NCBI GenBank assembly: GCA_037447655.1
Contig: JBBHKE010000187.1
Coordinates: 1 to 64,000, forward strand
Direction: 5' to 3'
Length of the DNA stretch: 64,000 nt
Source of the DNA: Zygnema cylindricum
Taxonomy: Eukaryota; Streptophyta; Zygnematophyceae; Zygnematales; Zygnemataceae
The first letter of the stretch is position 1. Each line of letters starts with the position of its first letter. The position numbers and the translations under genes were made by a program. The notes under the pieces were generated by a model. The model was given only the letters and a program-made list of their open reading frames with translations, made no database searches and was not told the origin of the DNA. This document shows positions 11,731 through 22,600 of the stretch, piece after piece.

Positions 11731-12767
11731 ATTTTGGAACGTAGCGACGGACAAAAGATGCAATTCTATGCGTCAAAACTCGATAGCTGCGAAAACCAAA
11801 CGACAAACCAGACGACAACTGCCGTCCGCCATCAGACATCATGTTCAGAATGCACTTTTCATTTTTGAAGAATTTCAAAAACGAAGCGCACGGGCATGAG
11901 TTGTATAAGAATTAATTCCCTCGAAACTTATGAAGAAACTAGAGGACCAATCACATAAGAGAACATGTGTAAAAAAAAAAAAAACACTGATGGAAAAAAA
12001 GGGTCACATTTTTCCCACTCTCTGCTGGTACTGCTCCGCTCTTTCTTTATTGCAAAGCAAATCTCTCCCTCCTTGTCTGTCTCTCTCTCTCTCTCCTTCT
12101 CTCTCCCTCTCTCTCTCTCGCTAAAAATAATCACTCATGTCAGGTTATACTTGCCGTTTTTGGATCCCGGTTTTTGCTTAGATGATTATTTTACTTTCAA
12201 TTCTTTAAAGGAATCTTCATTTTCCATACTATTAGTGGTCAGTAGTTAAGCTCCATTTTTTCCATTATTACTCTAAGTCCTAGTGGTCTCTATCTATCGC
12301 GGTTCGCAGGTAAAGCTTAGTAAATCTTACATAACAAATAGTGTTACTGTGGTTTTCCTTTACCTCTACTTTTTACCTCTCTTTTTTCTTTTCTTTCTCC
12401 CTCTCCATCTCGTCTTTTTCCTCTCCTTTTTTCTTTCATTCTCCGTTTTTCCTCTCTCTCTCCCTTCCCTCCGGAAAAAGAAGACGCGCTATATTCAGAG
12501 GCCTCTACCCTATGGAAGGATTTTGAGGAGAGGGAGGGAAGAGATGCGATTTTTGTTTCACCAATTAGATGTGGTAAGAAGAGAAAAGAAAAATGGCACA
12601 CAAAAAAAAGAAGTTTCATACTGTTTCAGTGTGGCTTTATTGGCAAAATGTTAACTGAGTTATGTTATGGGTTCTTTGTTTTAGGTTTGAGATATGGGAA
12701 CTCACCAAATTAGGTGTGGTAAAAATCTTTTTTGTATTGCAACTCTTTAGTAATGGCTAGTATTGCA
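11731..12767. other. Non-coding stretch with CT-rich tracts
   Basis: It holds a (CT)n tract at about 12065-12120 and a pyrimidine-rich stretch at 12355-12475. Open frames here are low-complexity artefacts. No gene is visible. Confidence 0.6.
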
Positions 12768-13308
12768 CAAAATAATAATGTGCTAATACTAATTATACAC
12801 ACAAAGATTTCTACCGATAATAATTGAACAGACTAATAACTACGTCAGAACAGGTTATACAGACTAATAACTGTACTAATACAGATTACAGAAAAACTAA
12901 TTATTGTAGTAATACTGATTATGCATACTAATAACTGTACTAACACTAGTTATACATACTAATAACTATACTGATAGTATTACTAATTACACATACCAAA
13001 AACTGAGTTAATACTAATCATATAGACTAATAACTCTACAAATACTGATTAAATAATAATTGTCCTAATACTAATTATACAATACTAATAACTGCACTGA
13101 CACTCATTATATAGACTAATAACTGTAATCATAATTAATTATACAGACTTATAACTATAATAACACTTATTATACAAACTAAAACTGTGCTACGACTAAT
13201 TATACAAACTAGTAATTGTTTTATCACTAATTATTTAGACTAATAACCGTGTTACTACTAATTAAACACTATTTATAACTGTACTAACACTAATTATAGA
13301 GATTAACA
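12768..13308. repeat. Degenerate ~31-bp minisatellite
   Basis: A unit close to ACTAATAACTGTACTAATAC plus TAATTATACAG repeats about 17 times with substitutions and small length changes. The unit has near-mirror halves (CTAATAACTG and CTAATACTAATTA). Confidence 0.85.
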
Positions 13309-14712
13309 TGCTGCATCTTGTCGGCCATTTTAATTGTTTATATTTAGGTTTTAGGATGGGTAACCGCTACACTAATTTGCTTTCGGGTGTATTTGGGTTT
13401 CGCAGGGCCGTACATACTTACGTTGGCCGGCCGTACATACTTACGTTGGCCGTAATTTCCGCCGACGGCGACTTCGACTGTACGACATACATTCTATCGT
13501 GATTTCCGCGGACGGTGGATTTATTCATTTCATCGTCCTTACCATATATATTCTGCACGATTTCTGCCGACGGTGAATTCAATATTTCACATCGACCGTA
13601 CGACTTACATTTCCGAAATTCGCGCTACGACAAAATGGACCGTATCTGCGGTCCTATCGTACATACTTTCGTTTCCCAAGATTCCGGCAAACGACAAATT
13701 TTAATCATTTCGCTTGAAGGAGCATCTCCACCGTCGACGTAAAATAAACAATCCTCGAATTACGACATCTGGACCGTTTACGCGAGTGACCGACAAATCG
13801 ACTGTCAGTTCTGACGAAGCGACGTGATTGGATCATTTTAAGTCGTGAACCATTTGGAGGTTCATGCGTTCACACGTAGATGGGAAGGGTTTTAATCCGT
13901 AGGTTATAGATTCTATAACGTAGGGCATAGGATTTCGGCCTCCTATTGGCTGATTCCAAATTAGACGCAAATACTTATATAGCACGCTATGCTCTGATTG
14001 GCCTATTTTTCGCTAGGCCTAGTTTTTGTTACTCATTTTATTTTAGATTATTTCCTGGTCACAATTTTGAAGTGCAGGAATTATTTGTTGATATTATTTT
14101 CAGTATTGAAGATTTTTCTGCAGCCATCTTTTTTTTTGTAAAATTGTCCGGACAGCTTAGAGGCGATTTTCAGCCTTAGTGTGAAGCGCTTAGTTTCTAT
14201 TACACTATCAATCTCTTGTAAAGCCTTACATATTAATCTATACGGCTTTGGCCAAGATCCACACAGTTTCCCTTTACCTGTTTTTGTCCGTTTAAGTGGA
14301 TTTTGATCGCGTCTTTATAACACAAACTTCTTCTCTCGACTGTGGTTGAACTTTAATTTGTTTGGAAGTTGTATGATGAGAATATCGTTTTGTTGTTTTA
14401 ATTTTTTGTGATTGTGTATTTATTTCTATTTGGCTTATGCGCATCTTTTGAGTTTGGTTATCTCAAACCCCATAAGTGTTTTGCATATTGTCGTTTTCAG
14501 TTTTTGCTTTCCGTCTCGGTTGTTTATATTTCGATTTATTCTCGTTAAGTCTAAATTCAGATTGTCTTCAATAAGATAACTCCTGCAAGGAATATATATA
14601 GACCGTGGGGCCTAGTGGCCATCCATTGGCTTAGTATTCCTGCACTTGAAAATTGTCGTCTTTTTTGCTTTCTCTCTTGTTTTTTATATTTAAATTTCGG
14701 TTTTCATATATT

Positions 14713-14761
<49 letters not shown>

Positions 14762-15648
14762 TATAGATACATTTCTACAAAAATCTATAACTAGCTTTAC
14801 ATTTTTTAATTACCATGTGCTTGTTGGTTGACGTTATAATCTCATCGGCCAATTTTTGGCCCATAATATACTACACTAACTTAAGTATTTGGTTTTTATT
14901 TCTTTCGCTGTCTTTGCATACACGGAGCATTGTTTTCTCACATTGCGACATACCTCACTAAAGAGTGGAGTTAGTGGAGCGGATCCGTTCTTGGGAGCTT
15001 TGCCAAACTTCGGTTATAGCGAACAACCGGAGTTCACCCTTGGTAATCACCAGATTGTTAAGAGTGTTATGTAAGTATTACAATGCCTTGTGGGTGCAGG
15101 CGCGTGCTAAGGTAGTCGGTTGATCGTATAGAGGGATCGTGGCTGGTGTGGATTCGTGTTAATCCACTCGTATAGAGCGTTGCATTTTTTCGAGCTTTCC
15201 ATGCTTGCTATCTAGCCCTGAGTGGCCTTGGCTGAGTTTGCTTTGCCCGGTGTGCGGTTTTTTCCTTAGATCTTGGCGTTGGTGGCAATCGTTAGCCCTT
15301 TGTGGATTGTGCCGCTTTAGATCTGCACATGTGAGTGCTTGGATAGTCAGTTATTTGCCTTTATAGATCTGGCCCTTCAGCCTTGCCCACTTGTTAATAG
15401 GGTAGAAGTTTTCGGTAAGACGACTTCCTAATAGATTCGGCCATCGAGGCCTTATTAGAGATTAATTGGCTGATTGGATAAGTGAGTGGTGTGGCTTGGC
15501 ATTTGAAACATCTCGTATAGATCGATTTTGCTATTCGGTCGTCGTTTGGTTTTATCATTTTTATGCCCACTGATTGGGATAATCTCGATTATCCTTCCGA
15601 AACTACTCGATCGTCAGCCTCTTTTAGGCCCACGGAATCAAGACTTTC
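13309..15648. other. Non-coding stretch, possibly the LTR or leader of the next element
   Basis: It contains a 23-bp tandem duplication (GCCGTACATACTTACGTTGG.., 13409-13454) and an (AT)n run at about 14716-14757. No second copy was found that would show an LTR, and no host gene is visible. Confidence 0.5.
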
Positions 15649-15757
15649 GCCATAAATTTTCAGTAACCCACGATTTCTTATAGATGCGAGGGAATTTGAC
15701 CGCGTCTATAACCAAACCTTGTCAATTCCTCCACTCTCTCCAATGTCTCCTCCAATC
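15649..15757 (+). repeat. 109-bp direct repeat, copy A
   Basis: It is identical to 18049-18157 except for two substitutions near its left end and lies exactly 2400 bp upstream. In one frame both copies read FLIDAREFDRVYNQTLSIPP, so the segment looks coding-derived. Confidence 0.97.
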
Positions 15758-15929
15758 TCTTCCACACTTTTCGAAGAAGAATTTGACCTCAATTCCCTTG
15801 ACGGGTCAGATTTCAATTCATTTTATTTTTAGTTTCCGCAAATTGTAAAACCATTATTAGCCCCAATCATTCCATTTGTGGAAATGGCTTCCACATCCGA
15901 GAGAGGGGGTCGGTTTCATTTCTGTTTTT

Positions 15930-16926
15930 CATGAATGAAAGACACCATGACCTTATCCTATTTCCGTGTCTTATTCGATACCGAAATGCGCGATCTTGCA
16001 TTTCGGTACCAAGATCGGTTTGACCTACGAGTTGCTTTCTCTCTTCTATGCCGTTACCTCCGCAGTTCGGCCCAGACTCTTTATTCCCGCAAGTATGATT
16101 TCGTACTTGCGATGACAGAGTTTTCTCTAGCTTTTGCTAGGAGTCTTGCTATTATAGGACAACCATAAATTCGTTATCAACCAGCCATCTCGGAAGTCCT
16201 TGATCTCAACGGCGATGTTATTACAGCAGCAATTGCGGAAATACCACAGCAATTTGCTATAGCCGCACGTGCTGAAATCCCTGCACGACCAGCTATGACG
16301 ATCTTATACAGGATCTGCTCTCAGTCATGTTTGAAATGTTGCAAGCGGAATACCGTAGGCAAAACCCTGACCAAGTTCGAGAGTTGATGAACTTTGAACG
16401 AAAATCAGGAGAGACCGCCCCTGCCATACGTGCTCGTATGGAAGCTCTTCATCAAGGATTGCCGGACTTAATGTCGGACGCTGAAGCTGTCCAGAAATTT
16501 GTTGGACAGTTTCCGAGTCAGTTTAAGAATTTTATCTAGAGTCACCTGACTGAAACCTATGGCTTAAAGTCAACTTTCGACTAAGCCGCCCAGCATGCCG
16601 TGGAATACGAAATGCAAAATTGTTGGTGGGAAGCCCATGGCCGTCCTAAAGCGGTCCCGAAAGAACCGATTGTTCCACCATGGAACAATCCTCGTCTTTA
16701 CAACCGGCCTCCTAAAGTTCCGACCATGGGAACCCCACCTGTTGCTCCCGGAAACAAATTATGTTTTCAATGTGGGGAATCAGGGAATGATGCCCGAATG
16801 TGTCCAGACAAAACTGTTACTTGTACACGTTGCAAGCAAACCGGACACTATGTCCAACGTTGTCATATAAAGAACCCGGAATTTTCCTATCAGAACCAAA
16901 TCAAGAGTGGTGGCATTCCCGCTTGA
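15930..16926 (+). pseudogene. Element A gag with two CCHC knuckles, broken
   Basis: The readable pieces are 15935-16168, 16327-16539 and 16600-16926. The middle piece (FEMLQAEYRRQNPDQV, MEALHQGLPDLMSDAEAV, QFPSQFKNFI) resembles a retrotransposon gag core. The last piece holds CFQCGESGNDARMC, a knuckle with Asn for the usual His, and CTRCKQTGHYVQRC, a perfect CX2CX4HX4C knuckle. Stops at 16168 and 16539 and frameshifts separate the pieces. Confidence 0.75.
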
Positions 16927-17257
16927 TCCGCAAAACCGGTTCAACCGGTTAAAGAAACGGTGAAGAACACCACTTCACCCAAAGTATCTCAAAGAGAGAG
17001 AGAGAGCGTTTGGAAATGCAAGAGCGAATGGCGGCCATGATGAAGGAACAGTTCGCAGCCTTGATGACTCAAATTAAGCCCCTATTTACAGGCATGGCTC
17101 GCACCGTTGTATATATGCCCACGTTGGAAGGTCAAATTTTACGAGATTCCACCGTCCAACAACGAGAGGCTATGTTCGACAAAGGTTCGACCGATCACAG
17201 TCGTGACGGTAAAGCTCTTGACACACGCATTCCTTTACTAAGGAACCTTCTCCTCCC

Positions 17258-18055
17258 TTGCTTGAAACAGCTTCAGCCATTGCGGTTCAAGCTCTCAACA
17301 TAGTGGATAGAACTATACATGAGGCACATCGCGTGAAAGAACACTTGTGCATTCTATCCACTATGATTTTTGACTCCCTAAAAATCTCCTCTACCTCCGA
17401 TAGCTCAACTGCAGCTGCCGCTTTACAAACACTTCAGCTGCACAAAAATCTCGCCGCTATTCAACCTATTTCCATAGAAGAGCGAAATTCCCTCGATCCT
17501 CACATAAATTTTTTGGATAACAGGAAGGGTTCGTTGTTGATCAATGGTATAGCCCCTTCCCTTCCCCTCATGGATACGGGTGCAAAGCTGGTGATATTGG
17601 GCTCTAGCTTTGCACTCAAGCTTGGTCTAACTTTGCACAAGCTTCAGCCCACTTCGACACGCTTGTTAACATCAGCGGGTACAACTGAGCCGGTCTTATG
17701 AATCACTAAAGAACCGCTCAATTTCAAGTACCAGAACGGAACAGCTACGGACTTTGCAAAGATCTCGGTTCATGATCTGGTCACTAAATGTAGTGACTGT
17801 GAATGCCTAGTGGGACAAGACGTCATGTTCCGTGTAGGGGATGGAGTTGACATGCATGATCAAATATTTTCCTATAGGCCCACTAACTACCCGGAACGCA
17901 AAATTTGCATTCCGCTAATTTCCGCTAAGAAACCCATGCGCATAACGCATTCGACCACTTTCATACCTGCATTTTCAGGGAATTCTGTGGGAGCCGAAAT
18001 ATTCCATTCTTTGTCTGTAGAAGAAATTATGCCCGATAGTTCTTCCTTGCCATAA
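17258..18055 (+). pseudogene. Element A aspartic protease, broken
   Basis: LPLMDTGAKLVILGSSFALK (about 17563) carries the DTGA retropepsin active site. CLVGQDVMFRVGDG (about 17803) matches the position of the second protease motif (usually LLGxD). A TGA after TTEPVL (17699) splits the frame. The domain would cut the polyprotein. It ends right at the second copy of the 109-bp repeat. Confidence 0.75.
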
Positions 18056-18157
18056 ATTTTCAATAAACCACGATTTCTTATAGATGCGAGGGAATTTGAC
18101 CGCGTCTATAACCAAACCTTGTCAATTCCTCCACTCTCTCCAATGTCTCCTCCAATC
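18049..18157 (+). repeat. 109-bp direct repeat, copy B
   Basis: See 15649-15757. It joins the protease to the methyltransferase domain. Confidence 0.97.
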
Positions 18158-19180
18158 ACAATCCCTACAGACTCTTCTGGGTTTCTTCCAATTAATTGGA
18201 ATCCAGTCCAATTAAGACCTCATCCAAATGGATTGGTGATTTTCGACCTCTTCGTTCGAATCAACACTTCCCTCCTTTCATGCTTGCGGACTGGAATATT
18301 AATTCGATTTTATTAGTCGGTTGAGATTGATCCTTTAGCACGGAAAGCACAAATACATCATTGTATTCTGTTGCATTCCCAATACCCGCTTTTGTTACCA
18401 AAATCCGCATAAGAGTATACGCATACTGCCCTCCCACAAGACATCAGGATTGTGGGCAACCATCACCTATTGGAGATTGGTCCAGTCGATCTAGTTTTTG
18501 GCGGATGGGAGTGCCAAAAAATGTCTCGGGCCGGGAAAGGTCTCGGTTTGGCCGATCCCCGCACCAAATTATTTTTTGAATAGGTTCGCATCTTACATTT
18601 CATTCAAACTTTCGAACATCCCATAGGATATATCTTGGAAAATGTTGCGGCCTATAATGATTTAAGACCTACGGTCTTGGCTGATTATCAACGGATCAAA
18701 CGATTAATTGGTCCGCCCCCTATTATTCACGTCGCTTGCCATGGTTCGCTAGCGCACCGGGTTCGCTCCAAATGGACAAACCTGATTGATATTGGTCGAC
18801 TCCGTGAGGCCAACCTGTTTGTTCGTCCTCCTCCTACAGACATTTAGGCTGCCGTTCTTCCTTTCCATAAGGTGCAGCATTGCATTCAAAAGGACTGTCC
18901 CCCTAATTTCAGTGCCAATGTCGCGGGTCAACCTCTCAAGGTGCTTCTTACCTTAGTTTCTTACCCACATTCACATACATTCTCTAATGACAGTCCTAGC
19001 ATGCTCCGAAACATTCATAACGGTGAGCTCGAAGAGCCTACCTCTACAGAACGAGAACACCTAATGCATTTCATTCCTGGCACTACAGCCGCTTCGGTCT
19101 TACAGAACGTCAAAGATGCACTTTATTAGGTCGTGTCATGGACCCTCTTTCAAGCTCATGTGCTTTTCAGGCATGCCTTT
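18158..19180 (+). pseudogene. Element A C5-cytosine DNA methyltransferase, inactivated
   Basis: In one frame from about 18173 the conserved C5-MTase motifs appear in order. Motif I is IFDLFVRINTSLL, with Arg for the first Gly of FxGxG. Motif II is SVEIDPLAR. Motif IV is DLVFGGWECQKMSRAG, with catalytic Cys but Glu for the usual preceding Pro. FFE.VRIL follows, then motif VI GYILENV and motif VIII HGSLAHRVRSKWTNL. After the target-recognition region come TEREHLMHF and, one frame over, LLGRVMDPL (motif X). Stops lie at 18314, 18410, 18581, 18845 and 19127. At least one (FFE-stop-VRIL) looks like CAG to TAG. The domain would methylate cytosine C5 in DNA, plausibly the element's own cDNA. AHR and the motif arrangement suggest the DNMT3/DRM side, which is inferred. 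Confidence 0.85.
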
Positions 19181-20452
19181 ATATCACCAAGGATTTCCGG
19201 GCCCCTTTTTCCCTGTACGGTCCTCAAAGTACGGATGAGTGAGTGCACCAAGCCGGACGAGATCCTTGTATTTCCTAAATTGAGCGGAACGCACTTTATT
19301 TGGCGCCAAACGGAGGCCGGATGACAAAGTTCTACCGTCTCAACAATTGCAATTCCGTTACGAGAGCCATTTGCTACCAGCCTCCGTGGGGGGTACATTG
19401 TGGATTGCCACGTAACTTTTCGGATTTGCATTAAGATTATGCTGGTAGCCGTCAGTAGAAATTTAGTTCAGTCTCAGCTGACCTTTCGTCCATTTATTAC
19501 GTTAGGTCAAAGTCTGGCAAGTTACTGTCATTTTCAGGATTTTGTCTTATAATTGTGGACCGAATAAATACTTTCGGTCGCAGATCTAGCCGCATTCCGG
19601 AGCACAACTTTTTGCCCCGAGTGTAGTACGGATTAATTTGTCTTGTGTCAGTTCAATTACACTTGTTTGCCGCTCATTGGTTAATGGCGTAGCTTTGACT
19701 TTTGGACTCGTAATTTGACAAACTTTGATGTATAAGGCACTTGGGGTCAAAAGAGACAGGTTGCTTTTCAGTACTGTCTCCTGTGAAAACCCTCAGAAAT
19801 TCCAACAAACCTTCTTTTGGAGAATCTTTGTGTTGTTTCGACTCTATTGCCATCTTGGTTTTGGGGATCTGTCTTGTGTGGAAGTCACAGTCCGGGCGAG
19901 TAGTTGGCATTATCTTCTTTTTTGGGTGATTTTGGACTTTTTGCTGTTGGGAACCGAGAAGAGTCTAGTCGGTTCCGAGCTGCGGACACCGAAGGTTGCG
20001 GGAGGACCATACCTTTTTGACGATACTATCGGGAGAGGGTCCGCCTTTTTCTCATTCTCATCGTTGATTGCTAGGGTATGTTGAGCTCGTTTCGCTACAT
20101 TTCACATTTTATATCTTTTATTCTCTTTTCTGGGGCAAGGTGATATTGTTAAATCTGGAAAGCCAATCATATTTATTTATATATCTACGTGATAGTGCAT
20201 TTGTGTCTTCATCTAGAGTTCTCTTTGCTTTGGAGTTACGGTTCTAGAGTAAAATGAAACCTCTCCCCCAGATCAAGACAGTGGGTTTTCAGGGAACATA
20301 TGCTATAGACTTCCCGTAGACAAAGCACGGTACTGAAAAGCCACCCTGTCTGCTCGTATTAGAGGGGATAGGAGCTTGAACGTCGGAAGCTCTCTTTTTG
20401 GAAGTGAGTTCTAGAGATATTCCATATTATTTCTCTCGTTCCCTTTGTCATC
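19181..20452. other. Remnant DNA between the two DNMT elements, possibly the leader or LTR of element B
   Basis: No conserved domain is seen. Position 20453 starts the long frame of element B, so 19450-20452 may be its 5' LTR and leader, but no matching 3' LTR and no primer binding site were recognised. Open frames at 19725-20084 show no family resemblance. Confidence 0.4.
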
Positions 20453-22600
20453 ATGGGGGGAGGAGAGACTCCGGATAATGGAGCCGGAGAGCAGGGTCGA
20501 CAGGAGAGGCCTGCCCAGGAGGGAAATACTCAAATGGCAGAGGAGTCTGTACCCATTGAGTCCGGATTTGATTCTCATATCATGGAACCAGTTGGTGCTT
20601 CTTCTCCTCCTCTTCCCCCCCACCTGGCTCCCGAACATTACCCTTCCTTAGCGGAGGCCGCCAGGGCCTATGCTGAGGAAAGGAAGGAAGTCAGGGCTCA
20701 GGCCCAAGAAAGGAACCGAGTGTCTCCCACGGCCAAGCCAAAGCGCCAGGCGCAGAGGGAGCCCCATGAGGGTCCCCTTCTAGAGGTCGGGCTTCACACC
20801 CGATATAAAATTCCCCGGGCCGAGATCCAGATTGACCCCGCGGTTTTGACGGATCCACGTTGCCCAGGTCGTAAGGAACTCCTTGCCCTTCACGACCTCC
20901 ATGAGCTCAAGGTGAAGAAGGAGTTGGTACAGAGAATGGCTCGGACAGATCGAGTCAGAGTGGTTAGACCCGTGGGAGAGGTGGTGGAGATTTTGAGCAG
21001 TTATTCGGAGAGCAGCTCTTGACAATCGGTGCAGGACCGGTCCCAGAGAGCCCCCTATTCTCGCCCTCCCCCATCTTCCTCTCAGGACACCGCAGCCAGC
21101 AGACCCACCCGGGAAGGTACCTCTTCTCGGCCTCGTAGAGGAGAAGGGGGTATCAAGAGGGAAACACGAGATCCATTGAGGGGGAAGAGGTTTGACCACC
21201 GTGACAGCAAGGGGAGATTCGCACCGCTTCCCAAGGAGGAGACTTCCCCAACTCCTGTGTCTGCATCAACCCACAAACTAGCTCCTGCACCACCGCGTGA
21301 CAGCCCTCCTGGAGGGCTCTGGCGATCTGAACGAACTGATCCAGAGGTTCCGGGTACGGGACCAAAATATTTGTCCGAGGGGTGGTGGCGGACCAGACCC
21401 AATGATCCCAAAATTCCCGGAATCGAGATAGCCGATCTTACCAAAGTAGTGGAAAAAGCCAAGGAACTAGTGGAGGTTCTGAGATCCAAGGAACAGGCTA
21501 CGGCGGGGGCCGGACCCATCACAATAGATTGGGAGGCCTTAGAGGAAGAGAGGCAAAAGGCATGGGAACAAGAATTGACGCTCATTAGGGAAGCTCGGCG
21601 TAGGACAAGTGGGATTCTTAGCGGGAAGATTCCTCCTACACCAAAGATAGAGCCGAATTCAGAATCTCCCGCAGCGAGGACTTCACCTCTTGCCAGTACC
21701 CAGCCTGAAATGCCTTATTCAAAGCCAAGCCAAGATCCTCTACTTCCGTAGAAAGGGGAGGAAAACACAGAACCTAATGTGGAGGGTTTGGGTGCATATC
21801 TACTTTCTGGAAACGCTTCGGTTCTTCGGGGAGAGACTACCTTTGTCTCGGTGGAGGTGTCTATTGCGGTGGAGGCTTTAGTGGAATTACGACCTGACGA
21901 GAGGATTCACATTCCCTTGAGGGCTCCTACACCACCTCTCACTTCTCCCAGAGAATCCCCGGAGCCCCCATCTTCGGCTCCTCCACCTTATTCCTCTCAC
22001 TCCCCGGAACACACCACATGACCCCGGACTTTCCAGATCCCTCTACTTCGCCATCCGTTTCTCCCGCTGCAGCTGTCTGTGGGTCGCCAAGTCTACTTGT
22101 GTTGCCCTACAAATACGACGTACCCTCCTTTTCCCCGCCTCACCGACGCTCCCCTTCCTCCAACTCCGGAACTTCACCTCATGAGACCTTTAAGAGGCGC
22201 CACATGAGACAGACACCTTTTCTCGCAAGGGCTCGGCCGTCTCCGTCTCCATCTTCTTCGCCGTCTCCGCCACCAACCATCCCCCAAAAGCCTGTGAACA
22301 AGCCACGTCTCCACCTCCCATCGGTGGCAACCGTTCTCCGGGATCCACAATATTCAGATGGACATAGAGGAGTAGTGGGGGATATCCTACCTCCCACCAT
22401 CTTTTTTGGCGCTGGTACTTCCTTAGTGGGAGGGGGATCCACGCCACAGGGAGCCGCACTGTCTAGCAGAGAAGGACCCGGTTCCGATCCCGAGGAACAA
22501 GATACTAGAGTCATCTCACCCGCTCAGTTTGTCAGCCCCACCGGGCCTTCCTCTTCCCATTTCACGAACTCTGCAGAGGAAGAAAAGGAGATGGGATATC
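20453..22600 (+). pseudogene. Element B Pro/Ser/Arg-rich N-terminal region
   Basis: A reading frame starts at ATG 20453 (MGGGETPDNGAGEQGRQ) and continues in the same frame to 22021 with stops only at 21020 (TGA) and 21749 (TAG). A second frame, 22018-22686, continues as a very Pro/Ser-rich sequence (PSPSPSSSPSPPPTIPQK). An acidic, helical-looking stretch at about 21400-21600 (VVEKAKELVEVLRSK) is the only non-disordered part. Nothing here matches a domain I know. It may be an extended, disordered gag N-terminus of roughly 700 residues, unusually long for a Gypsy element. Confidence 0.5.

Larger units (their letters stand above)
15649..19440 (+). mobile_element. Gypsy-like element with a DNA methyltransferase (element A), dead
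   Basis: The order is gag with two zinc knuckles, retropepsin with DTGA, then a C5-cytosine methyltransferase domain. No RT, RNase H or integrase is found after it, so this copy is 3'-truncated or rearranged. LTRs were not recognised. A 109-bp direct repeat with 2 mismatches brackets the gag-protease part (15649-15757 and 18049-18157). Stops interrupt every domain. Confidence 0.8.

Noticed and set aside
12065-12120. CRISPR-like or regulatory repeat array
   Set aside because: Simple (CT)n microsatellite in a eukaryotic context.
12283-12654. Proteins from CT-rich DNA
   Set aside because: The translation is Leu/Phe/Ser low complexity from pyrimidine tracts. The same applies to frames at 11965, 50052, 55447, 55506, 55593, 56827 and 56921.
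13309-15648. LTR of element A
   Set aside because: No second copy of this stretch was found downstream, and no primer binding site was recognised near 15600.
19725-20084. A host gene of 119 codons upstream of element B
   Set aside because: No family resemblance, two overlapping frames of similar length, and a position suited to a retrotransposon leader.
20780-21585. Minus-strand genes over element B
   Set aside because: They are antisense shadows of the GC-rich coding frame on the plus strand.
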